This document shows positions 35,704-42,550 of a stretch of 64,000 bases of DNA, piece after piece. The notes beneath the pieces are model-generated. The model was not told where the DNA came from. It did no database searches and was given only the letters and a program-made list of their open reading frames with translations. Numbering within the stretch: the stretch's first letter is position 1; the number at the start of each line of letters is the position of its first letter. The stretch comes from Chloroflexota bacterium (GTDB taxonomy: Bacteria > Chloroflexota > Limnocylindria > Limnocylindrales > CSP1-4). The stretch covers positions 1 to 64,000 of the forward strand of contig JAJYNP010000318.1 of assembly GCA_021786265.1 (NCBI GenBank). The letters run 5' to 3'. A program made the position numbers and the translations under genes.

Positions 35704-36237
35704 AATAACGCTTCAACCCTGGGCCTACCGGCCGAGCGGGCTGCCGGTGACCCGGCGACGGCCGCGGTGCCCCGCGTCGTGCGCCTGTGGCAGGCGATCG
35801 CCGCCGCGCGCGCAGCGCTCCGGGATGCCCTCGATCCCGAGCCGGGCAGCTGCCAGGTCCTCGGACCGGACGCCGTCGAGGTCCTCCTCCCGCTGGCCGA
35901 GGCGCCTGCGAGGCGACTGCGGATGGGTGAGCTCGCCGAGCGTTCCCACCTGACCCCGAGCGGGCTGACGCGCCGCGTCGACCGGCTCGAGACCCAGGGC
36001 CTCGTCGAGCGCGTCCATTGCCCCGCGGACGGCCGGGGCGCATATTCCCAGCTCACCCGCCGAGGGTTGCAGGCCCTCCAGGGGGCACTCCCGTACCACG
36101 GCGCGACGCTCCAGCGGTTCGTCGCGCCGCGCCTCGACGAGCACGCGATGGCCGATCTGCAGGAACTGCTGGAGCGGCTTGCCGCGCCCCGCACAACGAC
36201 CGACGGCGCAACCCGCCAGGACTCACCAGGCGAATAG
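35701..36237 (+). CDS. MarR-family transcriptional regulator
   Basis: 178 aa. The winged HTH spans about residues 60-130: ALLPLAEAPARRLRMGELAERSHLTPSGLTRRVDRLETQGLVERVHCPADGRGAYSQLTRRGLQAL (with EVL before it), a textbook MarR reading head and wing. Its ATG follows directly on a palindrome-covered promoter, predicting autoregulation. It is followed by a pirin gene 11 bp downstream and diverges from the LLM oxidoreductase gene; the set may respond to a redox-active or aromatic compound, which is inference. Confidence 0.92.
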   Translation: MNNASTLGLPAERAAGDPATAAVPRVVRLWQAIAAARAALRDALDPEPGSCQVLGPDAVEVLLPLAEAPARRLRMGELAERSHLTPSGLTRRVDRLETQGLVERVHCPADGRGAYSQLTRRGLQALQGALPYHGATLQRFVAPRLDEHAMADLQELLERLAAPRTTTDGATRQDSPGE

Positions 36238-36248
36238 GACCGATCCCC

Positions 36249-37289
36249 ATGCCGGCCGTCACCGTCGACGACATCACCGCCCTGCCCCGCATCCCGTCCC
36301 CCGATCCCCTGGCCGCCCGCCAGCGCCCCGTGGTCAGCGTGACCAGCGCCCCCTCCGGCTTCGAGGGCGAGGGATTCCCGGTCCGCCGCGCGTTCGCCGG
36401 CGTGGACCTCGCCGCGCTGGACCCGTTCGTGCACATGGACCAGATGGGCGAGGTGGAGTACGCGCCCGGCGAACCGAAGGGGACCCCCTGGCACCCGCAT
36501 CGCGGCTTCGAGACCGTCACCTACATGATCGACGGCATCTTCGAGCACCACGACTCCAACGGCGGCGGCGGGGTCATCACGAACGGCGACACCCAATGGA
36601 TGACGGCCGGCGCCGGGATCCTCCACATCGAGAAGCCGCCGGAGGCGCTGGTGGCGAGCGGCGGCCTCTTCCACGGCATCCAGCTGTGGGTGAACCTGCC
36701 GCGGGCCCAGAAGTGGGCGGCCCCGCGCTACCAGGACCTGCGAGCCGGCGAGGTCGCGCTGCTGGCCTCGTCCGACGGAGGCGCCCTGGTGCGGGTGATC
36801 GCCGGCGACGTGGCCGGACATCAGGGCCCGGGATCCACCTGCACCCCGATGACGCTGGTCCACGTGTCGCTCGCCGCGGGCGCCCGGGTGGCGCTCCCCT
36901 GGCGTCCCGACCACAGCGCGCTGGTCTACGTGCTGGCCGGGCTCGGCACGGTGGGTGTCGAGCGGCGGCCGGTCCAGATGGGCCAGCTGGCCGTCTTCGG
37001 CCCCGGTGACGCCCTGACCGTCGGCGCCGCGGCCGTCCAGGAGAGCCGCAGCCCGCAGCTGGAGGCCCTGGTGCTCGGCGGCCGGCCGATCCGCGAGCCG
37101 GTGGCCTGGTACGGACCCTTCGTGATGAACTCCCGGGAGGAGCTGGTCCAGGCGTTCGAGGACTACCAGGCCGGCCGGCTCGGCACCATCCCCGCGATCA
37201 CCGGGATCCACCACACGCCCGGCGAGATCGTCGAGTCGTCGAACGGGGAGGGCGAGGCCCGACCGGGCGGGGTCGGACCGGGCCGCTGA
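36249..37289 (+). CDS. Pirin-family bicupin protein
   Basis: 346 aa. The N-terminal cupin carries the metal-binding and signature segment HPHRGFETVTYMIDG with FEHHDSNG, and AGAGILHIEKP; the C-terminal cupin spans about 195-290 (VHVSLAAGARVALPWRPDHSALVYVLAG). Pirins can act as quercetin dioxygenases or redox-sensing iron proteins. Co-directional with the MarR gene 11 bp upstream, likely one transcript, and followed by a strong hairpin terminator. Confidence 0.93.
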   Translation: MPAVTVDDITALPRIPSPDPLAARQRPVVSVTSAPSGFEGEGFPVRRAFAGVDLAALDPFVHMDQMGEVEYAPGEPKGTPWHPHRGFETVTYMIDGIFEHHDSNGGGGVITNGDTQWMTAGAGILHIEKPPEALVASGGLFHGIQLWVNLPRAQKWAAPRYQDLRAGEVALLASSDGGALVRVIAGDVAGHQGPGSTCTPMTLVHVSLAAGARVALPWRPDHSALVYVLAGLGTVGVERRPVQMGQLAVFGPGDALTVGAAAVQESRSPQLEALVLGGRPIREPVAWYGPFVMNSREELVQAFEDYQAGRLGTIPAITGIHHTPGEIVESSNGEGEARPGGVGPGR

Positions 37290-37413
37290 CGCCCTGCCGG
37301 GACTCGCCTCGTGCCGCCCGGGTGCGGGAGGGCGACGTTCGCTGGCACCTCGAACCCGGCGAGACGCACGCGCTCGGCGCCCGAAGAGCCGCACGACAGA
37401 CTGCACGGAAGCC

Positions 37414-37451
37414 GAAACCGCCGTCCCGGGCCGTCCCGGAGCGGCGGTTTC
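37414..37451 (+). terminator. Terminator after pirin
   Basis: GAAACCGCCG (37414-37423) pairs with CGGCGGTTTC (37442-37451) in a perfect 10-bp stem around an 18-nt loop. It is followed 12 bp later by the left attachment repeat, so it marks the chromosomal side of the junction. Confidence 0.75.
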
Positions 37452-37463
37452 ACGTTCAGTCGC

Positions 37464-37508
37464 TGGAGCCGACACTCGGATTTGAACCGAGGACCTGCTG
37501 TTTACGAA
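37464..37508. repeat. Left attachment repeat (duplicate of the tRNA-Thr 3' half)
   Basis: 45 bp identical to 41805-41849. It includes the T arm, variable loop, anticodon 3' stem, anticodon loop and CCA of tRNA-Thr in minus orientation, but no 5' half, so it is not a functional tRNA. Confidence 0.95.
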
Positions 37509-37566
37509 GTGGTTTGGCCTAAGCGCTGTGGCACGAGCGTGGAACTGCGAGCGTAGGGCGCTCAGT

Positions 37567-37578
37567 TAGCAGGTCTTC
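37567..37578 (+). repeat. 12-bp terminal motif, left-end copy
   Basis: TAGCAGGTCTTC, 59 bp inside the left att repeat. The same motif occurs near the right end, and a close match (CAGCAGGTCCTC on the minus strand) lies in both att copies at 37489-37500 and 41830-41841. Candidate recombinase or excisionase binding site. Confidence 0.6.
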
Positions 37579-37677
37579 GTTTTCGAACTCGAATACGCAG
37601 CTGTCTGGTGCCTCCCGAGGACGTGGTTGACGGTGCCATGGTACGACCTGCCCATCCAGACAGGACATCCTCCCTCG

Positions 37678-40089
37678 TCACCGCCGACGAGCGCGGACGC
37701 TGCGCACGTCGAACCCGAGACTCGCGTAGGCGGCCCGCCGTTTCGTCAGCATTCGTGCCAGAACCGGGACCTGGGCGTCCACGTAGTCGTGCACCTCGAT
37801 TCGCTCCTTGCCTTCGAGGGGTCGAAGCACTCGTCCCACGTACTGGACGATGCGCCCGCGAAACGCGATCGGGAAGGCGACGAACAGCGTGTCGAGCGGC
37901 GGACAGTCGAAGCCCTCGCCAAGGAGGCTTCCGGTCGCGATGAGCACGACGCCGTCGCCGGACCGCGCCTCCGACAGTCGGCTGATGGTCGCGCGGCGCT
38001 CCTTCCTCCCGACTCCTCCTACCAGCACCACGGGCCGCACCCCGGACTCCTCGAGCCCGGCCTCGAGGAGCTTCACGTGCTCCTTCCACTGCGAGAGGAC
38101 CAAGCAGTTGCGGCCGGCCCGCGACGCCGCGGTGATGTCAGCGCAGATCTGCCGCGTGCGGGCGTCATCCTCGACCAGGCCGCGAAACACCGTCTGGATC
38201 GCCGGCCTGTTCTCTCCCTCTGCGTCGCCTTGGACGGGATGGGCGGTGTCGTGAATGACCAGCGCGCGCACCACGCCGGCGTCGACCGTCGAGCCGGCAA
38301 CCATTCGGTGACGGACCGGCCCGCAGTACATCGTGATCAACCCTTCCAGCCCGTCCCGGCGGTAGGGAGTTGCGGTGAGTCCGAGCCAGACGGGCGCGCT
38401 GATCTGTCGGACGACTCGCTCGAACGTCACGGCGGGCACGTGGTGGCACTCGTCGACGATCACCAGCCCGTAGTCGGACATGAGCTGGAGGAGGTCGTCC
38501 CGACGCGCGAGCGACTGGACCATTGCGACATCGACGGTCCCCTTCAGGCGACCTGATCCTCCGCGAAGTGTGCCAATCTGCCGGCGGTTGAGCCCGAGAT
38601 GCTCCTGCAGCCGCTCGCGCCACTGCTCGAGCAACGGCTGACGGTCTACGAGGATCAGCGTGGCAGTCGCGCGATGCGCGATGACGGCGCAGCCGACGAC
38701 GGTCTTGCCCGCTCCCGGCGGCGCGACGAGGACGCCGAGGTCGTGGTGGCCGAGCTCCGCGAACGCGGTCTCCTGGTCGGCGTCGAGTGTCGCCTGAAGT
38801 CGGACGTTGATGGACGACGCAGCCGAGGCGGTATCGCGGACCTGCAGATGGCTGCCAGCCTCTTCCGCCAGCGCCGCGGCTGCCTCGCGCAGGCCTCTCG
38901 GTAGCAGGAGCTGGTCGACGGTCTCCTCGTAGCAGCGGATCAGGCGCGGCGTGTTCCAGGTCGAGAAGCGCAGGCGCTCCTTCTCGTAGTACTCGGGGTT
39001 GTGGAGCGAGGCCAGGTGCTTGAAGGACGAGATGAGGGCGGGCGGAAGCCCGATGCGGTCAATCGCGAGCATCGTGCCGGCCACGGCCCGGATCGACGCT
39101 GGGGGCTTCACTGCATCGCCGCGGAATGGGCGCCGATACGCTGGCTCCATCGGCCCGGCTGCGACTTCGCGCAACTGGCCGGCCACCGAATGGGCGACCG
39201 CAGGCGGCACGCGCTGAAGGCCAGACAGGAAAGCCCACTGGTCCTCGAATGGTGCGAGCGAAGCATCGAGGAACGCGGTCGTTCCTGTGCGCCGGCATTG
39301 GCCCTGGAGCGGCAGCGCGATCAGATTGCCGAACGAGCCTCTCGGCATGAAGTCCTGGGCCGGGAAGAGCCGGTCGTAGCTGGCGAGGTCGAGCTCCGCG
39401 CGGACGGTCATCGCCTCGCGCAGCAGGTGCGCGCCGATCCGGCGTGCAATCGACGCGGGAACTGGTTGCGCGAAGAAGACCCAGACGTGCGCACCGTCAC
39501 CGGAGCGTGACCGCTCGAGGGCGGCATCGATGCCTAACGCCCGAGCGGCGTCAAGGTACGCCCTCGCGTCGAGCGGCCAGCTCGACCCATCGAAGTCACA
39601 GGCGAGCAGCCGGCACGAGTCACCAGGGAGCAGCGGATACAGCCCGACGTGGACTCGGCCCGAGAGATGGGACTCGATCACCGCGTCCGTCAGAGGCAGA
39701 TACTCGCGGTCAGGGCGCTTCGCATTGGAGGGTCCGCCAACGACGGCCGGGCTCCAGCCCGATTTGCTGGACCGAGGGTTCTCCCAGCGGGTCGCATAGA
39801 CGTCCTCCCGTCCCGTGAAGAGGGCTCGGAACAGGGCGATCTTCTCTTCCGCGGAGGATCTGGCGTCCACTCGGGGAAGGCCGGGTTCGTCCTCTTCGAA
39901 CAGCGTGACCGCGCCGGCGGTCACGCCCCGAGCGGATGGGAGCGACGGACCGCGAGCCGCGTCGGCTCGCGCCTCCAAGAGCGCGCGGAGCCGCGTGTTC
40001 TCGGCCCGCAGCAGCTCGATCTCGCGTAGTAGCTCGTCTGGCGACCGAGGCGCCGCTATGGACGACCCGTCGCTACCCTTCGGACTCAT
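37678..40089 (-). CDS. TOTE-type archaeo-eukaryotic primase fused to an SF2 helicase
   Basis: 803 aa from ATG 40089, inside the 3' end of the AlbA_2 gene. A short coiled coil (about 20-45, LLREIELLRAENTRLRALLEA) is followed by an AEP domain (about 60-300) with FRALFTGREDVYATRWENPRSSKSGWSPA, the metal-binding LLACDFDG (about 160) and SRSGDGAHVWVFF (about 195), all typical of primases in TOTE conflict systems. The helicase has Walker A APPGAGKTVVG (about 453), VIVDECHH (about 545), LTATPYRRDG, and the C-terminal motifs GEGFDCPPLDTLF and QYVGRVLRP. The family is associated with anti-phage or conflict elements. Coupled to the AlbA_2 gene, the only other cargo of the element. Confidence 0.9.
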   Translation of the reverse strand: MSPKGSDGSSIAAPRSPDELLREIELLRAENTRLRALLEARADAARGPSLPSARGVTAGAVTLFEEDEPGLPRVDARSSAEEKIALFRALFTGREDVYATRWENPRSSKSGWSPAVVGGPSNAKRPDREYLPLTDAVIESHLSGRVHVGLYPLLPGDSCRLLACDFDGSSWPLDARAYLDAARALGIDAALERSRSGDGAHVWVFFAQPVPASIARRIGAHLLREAMTVRAELDLASYDRLFPAQDFMPRGSFGNLIALPLQGQCRRTGTTAFLDASLAPFEDQWAFLSGLQRVPPAVAHSVAGQLREVAAGPMEPAYRRPFRGDAVKPPASIRAVAGTMLAIDRIGLPPALISSFKHLASLHNPEYYEKERLRFSTWNTPRLIRCYEETVDQLLLPRGLREAAAALAEEAGSHLQVRDTASAASSINVRLQATLDADQETAFAELGHHDLGVLVAPPGAGKTVVGCAVIAHRATATLILVDRQPLLEQWRERLQEHLGLNRRQIGTLRGGSGRLKGTVDVAMVQSLARRDDLLQLMSDYGLVIVDECHHVPAVTFERVVRQISAPVWLGLTATPYRRDGLEGLITMYCGPVRHRMVAGSTVDAGVVRALVIHDTAHPVQGDAEGENRPAIQTVFRGLVEDDARTRQICADITAASRAGRNCLVLSQWKEHVKLLEAGLEESGVRPVVLVGGVGRKERRATISRLSEARSGDGVVLIATGSLLGEGFDCPPLDTLFVAFPIAFRGRIVQYVGRVLRPLEGKERIEVHDYVDAQVPVLARMLTKRRAAYASLGFDVRSVRARRR

Positions 40090-41536
40090 CGGTGCCACTC
40101 GTTCCGGTCGCAAGTCGCCAGAAGCCGTGCGGGTCGCGCGCGCTCTGGCTTTCGCGGCGCAGGTAGCCGGCATCCGCAAGCACCGACAGGTATCGCCGCG
40201 CCGTGTTGACCGAGACCCCGAGGAGCTCCTTCGCCTCGGCAGTTGTCAGGCGCTCACTGCTGAGCGCGAACTCCACGAATCGCTCCGATCCCGCCGGCAG
40301 CAGCCGGAGCATGCGAGCACCAAGCGGGTCCATCAATAGCGACACGCTGACCGACGCGGGTCCCTGGCGGTAAATCGGGTCAGGGAGGCCGGCTTGCTCC
40401 ATCCCCTCGAACATCCGGTCGACACCCTCGCCGAGTTCCCGCCCAAAGCCGAACTCAAGAACGGTCCGTGCAACACGCGGGTTGCGCGCAAACCTTGTCG
40501 AGCGGATCGTCTCGATGCGGACGAGGCTTGGCAGACGGCCCGGCGACTCCACTTCCAGGCGGTCAGCGAAGAGTGAGACCCGAATGTGATCCCCACCGAT
40601 TGAATAGGACCGGTGGATGACGGCGTTGACGACCGCCTCGAGCCAGACCCTCTCCGGAATCATGGTTGCCCGGTGGAATCGCCCTCCGGACCCGAGCCGG
40701 ATCACGGAGGCGAGCCACCTTCGCAGCGTCCTGCGCGCGAACAGAATCTGATCGCGAAGCGCGCCGTCGCCCTGGACGTCCGAGAGGATGTTCGATCGAT
40801 CCCCCGTCTCGCGAGCGTTTCCCTGATAGCGGAGCAGCCGAATCCGTGCCTCCGGCAGAAAGCGCTGGGGGTTGGCGCCGAGCGTCAGCATGCCCGCCAC
40901 GGTCGGGAGCAGCTGACCCCGGTTCGGCGTGAGGAGGCCGCGTGCGAGGAGTGCGTCGTCGGGTCGCGACAGACTACCGACCGCGCGAAGGAATGCGTCG
41001 ACAAGACCCGGGTCGAGGTCGTCCCGAACGGCCCCAGCAACCGGCGTTCCGTCGAAGAACGTGCCGCCCTTGTCGTAGCGGAGCTCGGTGGCTTCGATTG
41101 GTCCCAGGCGACGGTTCTCGTCACCAACCCGCAGGAGGACCTCGCCGCGCACGTTCTCGTGGACGTGCTCGCTCGCCTCGACCTCGATGATCAGGAGTTG
41201 ATCGGGATTGCCGTGCTTGTTGATGCAGGGCACGCGTTCGAACCGGGCCGGCACAGGCGGGCGGGCAAAGTCGCGGCCCGCCTGTCGCCATCCGTTCTTC
41301 AGGCGCTCGTCGGAGCCCGTTCCTTCGATGGCGCCGCCCCAGATCCCCATCACGATGAGCCCACCCTCGGCGTTCGCGAGCGCGACCATCGCGTCCGCGA
41401 GCTCACGAGGTTTGACCCGGGCGCTCTTGCGATCGAACCACTGGCCCTCGCGGCGCTTCCGGAGGGACGGCACCCGCTGGTCCTCAGGGAGGAGCTGGAG
41501 CTGCTCGATGGTCGCGAAGCCAACGTCGCTTGCCAT
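40073..41536 (-). CDS. Schlafen-AlbA_2 domain ATP-binding protein with C-terminal wHTH
   Basis: 487 aa. N-terminal AlbA_2 domain (about 25-135, EGQWFDRKSARVKPRELADAMVALANAEGGLIVMGIWGG), a GHKL-type ATP-binding domain (about 250-400) with EAVVNAVIHRSYSIGGDHIRV, DRLEVESPGRLPS and FGFGRELGEGVDRMFEGMEQ, and a wHTH (about 415-470, LTTAEAKELLGVSVNTARRYLSVLADAGYLRR). Such proteins are often annotated as transcriptional regulators and occur in defence loci. A perfect palindrome covers its own promoter, so it probably represses the two-gene operon; the helicase start lies within its 3' end. How the ATPase domain is used is unknown. Confidence 0.88.
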   Translation of the reverse strand: MASDVGFATIEQLQLLPEDQRVPSLRKRREGQWFDRKSARVKPRELADAMVALANAEGGLIVMGIWGGAIEGTGSDERLKNGWRQAGRDFARPPVPARFERVPCINKHGNPDQLLIIEVEASEHVHENVRGEVLLRVGDENRRLGPIEATELRYDKGGTFFDGTPVAGAVRDDLDPGLVDAFLRAVGSLSRPDDALLARGLLTPNRGQLLPTVAGMLTLGANPQRFLPEARIRLLRYQGNARETGDRSNILSDVQGDGALRDQILFARRTLRRWLASVIRLGSGGRFHRATMIPERVWLEAVVNAVIHRSYSIGGDHIRVSLFADRLEVESPGRLPSLVRIETIRSTRFARNPRVARTVLEFGFGRELGEGVDRMFEGMEQAGLPDPIYRQGPASVSVSLLMDPLGARMLRLLPAGSERFVEFALSSERLTTAEAKELLGVSVNTARRYLSVLADAGYLRRESQSARDPHGFWRLATGTSGTDESEG

Positions 41537-41542
41537 GGCCCG

Positions 41543-41574
41543 ACCTTAGCTGCTACTTGTCAAATTGACAAGTA
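41543..41574 (-). promoter_or_regulatory. Leaderless promoter overlapped by a perfect 21-bp palindrome
   Basis: On the minus strand TTGTCA (41566-41571), a 17-bp spacer and TAAGGT (41543-41548) place the start point exactly on the A of ATG 41536, so the mRNA is leaderless. The palindrome TACTTGTCAA-A-TTGACAAGTA (41554-41574) covers the -35 box and most of the spacer. It should be the operator for the wHTH of the AlbA_2 protein. Confidence 0.75.
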
Positions 41575-41597
41575 CGAGCATGCAGGCGAGCGCCGCG

Positions 41598-41609
41598 GAA
41601 GACCTGCTA
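41598..41609 (-). repeat. 12-bp terminal motif, right-end copy 1
   Basis: GAAGACCTGCTA, the reverse complement of TAGCAGGTCTTC at 37567. Confidence 0.6.
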
Positions 41610-41682
41610 TGCGGAAGACAGCCGATCTTCGCGACCCTCGGCTCAGTCACGGCTCCGACTCGCGAGTTCGAGAGCGAATAGT

Positions 41683-41694
41683 TAGCAGGTCTTC
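41683..41694 (+). repeat. 12-bp terminal motif, right-end copy 2
   Basis: TAGCAGGTCTTC, identical to the left-end copy at 37567, and also preceded by GT. Confidence 0.6.
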
Positions 41695-41726
41695 TGCGCT
41701 CTTCCTCGGGCCCTGATCCGCTCAGA

Positions 41727-41738
41727 TAGCAGGTCCTC
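41727..41738 (+). repeat. 12-bp terminal motif, right-end copy 3
   Basis: TAGCAGGTCCTC, one change from the other copies and the closest match to the core within the att repeat. Confidence 0.6.
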
Positions 41739-41804
41739 GAGCGTTGTGGCGTCCTAGTCCGCGAGATTCGCACGGAAAGTCGTGACATCGTGCGAAACGG
41801 GGAG

Positions 41805-41849
41805 TGGAGCCGACACTCGGATTTGAACCGAGGACCTGCTGTTTACGAA
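41805..41849. repeat. Right attachment repeat within tRNA-Thr
   Basis: 45 bp identical to 37464-37508; it begins at the encoded CCA and ends in the anticodon loop of the tRNA. Confidence 0.95.
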
Positions 41850-41879
41850 ACAGCTGCTCTACCACTGAGCTATGTCGGC
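41805..41879 (-). tRNA. tRNA-Thr (CGU), integration target
   Basis: 75 nt including an encoded CCA. Acceptor GCCGACA/TGTCGGC with discriminator T, D arm TAGCTCAGTGGTAGAGCA, anticodon stem GCTGT/ACAGC with loop TTCGTAA (anticodon CGT, reading ACG), and T arm CTCGGTTCAAATCCGAG. The 3' half from the anticodon loop onward is supplied by the integrated element; the original half was displaced to 37464-37508. Confidence 0.95.
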
Positions 41880-42113
41880 TTGCCCTGTGCGGTGGTTCGA
41901 GTTCTGGAAGAGCTGATGCTTGCGCACCAACCTGCCAGGCCCTGGTCCACAGCGCTCGGAGAGCGATTGATTATCGGTGAGAAGGGGACGCTGATCGGAA
42001 CCAACGCCGAGGTTCTCACCCATGGCCACCGCCGCTCCGGACGCCCTGCATGATACCCCAGCCGGCGACCTGCCCGCGAACCGTGCGTCGTTCCTGCGCG
42101 CCCTGCGGGCGCC

Positions 42114-42467
42114 AACCTCTCGCCCAACGTCGGGGTCATCGGCCGGAGCCGCCTCGAAGCGTTTCAGGCTGACCAGGTCGCGCGCTGGAAGTCATCAGAC
42201 CCTTCACTGTCGGCCGAGGACGTCGCCAGGGGCTACAAGCAGCCCCTGGAGGTCGAGAGTGCCTGGCGGGACATGAAGACGACGCTCGACCTGCGCCACG
42301 CCTACCACCGCAAGGAGCAGCGCATCCGCGCCCGCGTGCTCCTCTGCTGGCTGGCCCTCCTCCTGGTCCGGATCGTCGAGAACGCCGCCGGCGGGACGTG
42401 ACGGGCCCTGCGCTTCGAGCTCGGGAAGCTGCACCTCGGGCGCTTCAGCGGGTCATACCCACCGACA
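42114..42467 (+). pseudogene. IS1634-family transposase 3' remnant
   Basis: In one frame from about 42114 the DNA encodes SLSAEDVARGYKQPLEVESA followed by WRDMKTTLDLRHAYHRKEQR and RVLLCWLALLLVRIVENAAG, the C-terminal part of IS1634-type DDE transposases. TGA at 42399 replaces the Trp codon expected in the family, and homology continues after it (RALRFELGKLHLGRFSGSY). The N-terminal two thirds and the DDE catalytic core are missing and no terminal inverted repeat is evident. A decayed fragment beside the tRNA, showing earlier traffic at this site. Confidence 0.8.
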
Positions 42468-42550
42468 CGTGCTGAACTCCAGCGAACTCAGAACTTGCCT
42501 CGCGTGCTTCCTGCCGCTGACTCTCGATCAGCGGACCTGATCGTGCGGCA

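Larger units (their letters stand above)
37464..41849. mobile_element. Integrase-less 4.3-kb genomic element in the 3' half of tRNA-Thr
   Basis: The boundaries are a perfect 45-bp direct repeat (37464-37508 and 41805-41849). The right copy is the 3' half of an intact tRNA-Thr from the anticodon loop to the encoded CCA; the left copy is the displaced half. This is the footprint of site-specific integration by a tyrosine recombinase. Cargo is just two minus-strand genes, an AlbA_2 ATPase/wHTH protein and a TOTE-type primase-helicase. No integrase or excisionase frame is visible. A 12-bp motif TAGCAGGTC(T/C)TC, also present in the att core, recurs inside both ends. The DNA is visibly less G+C-rich than its surroundings. 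Probably a stranded defence island or a satellite mobilised in trans. Confidence 0.85.

Noticed and set aside
37464..37508. Second tRNA-Thr gene
   Set aside because: Only the 3' half (anticodon loop to CCA) is present; the sequence beyond it does not supply a matching D arm or 5' acceptor strand. It is the displaced att copy.
37509..41804. Integrase or excisionase gene within the tRNA-bounded element
   Set aside because: Both strands were examined; apart from the two assigned genes only short shadow frames exist, without the R-H-R-Y residues of a tyrosine recombinase or an HTH of excisionase type.
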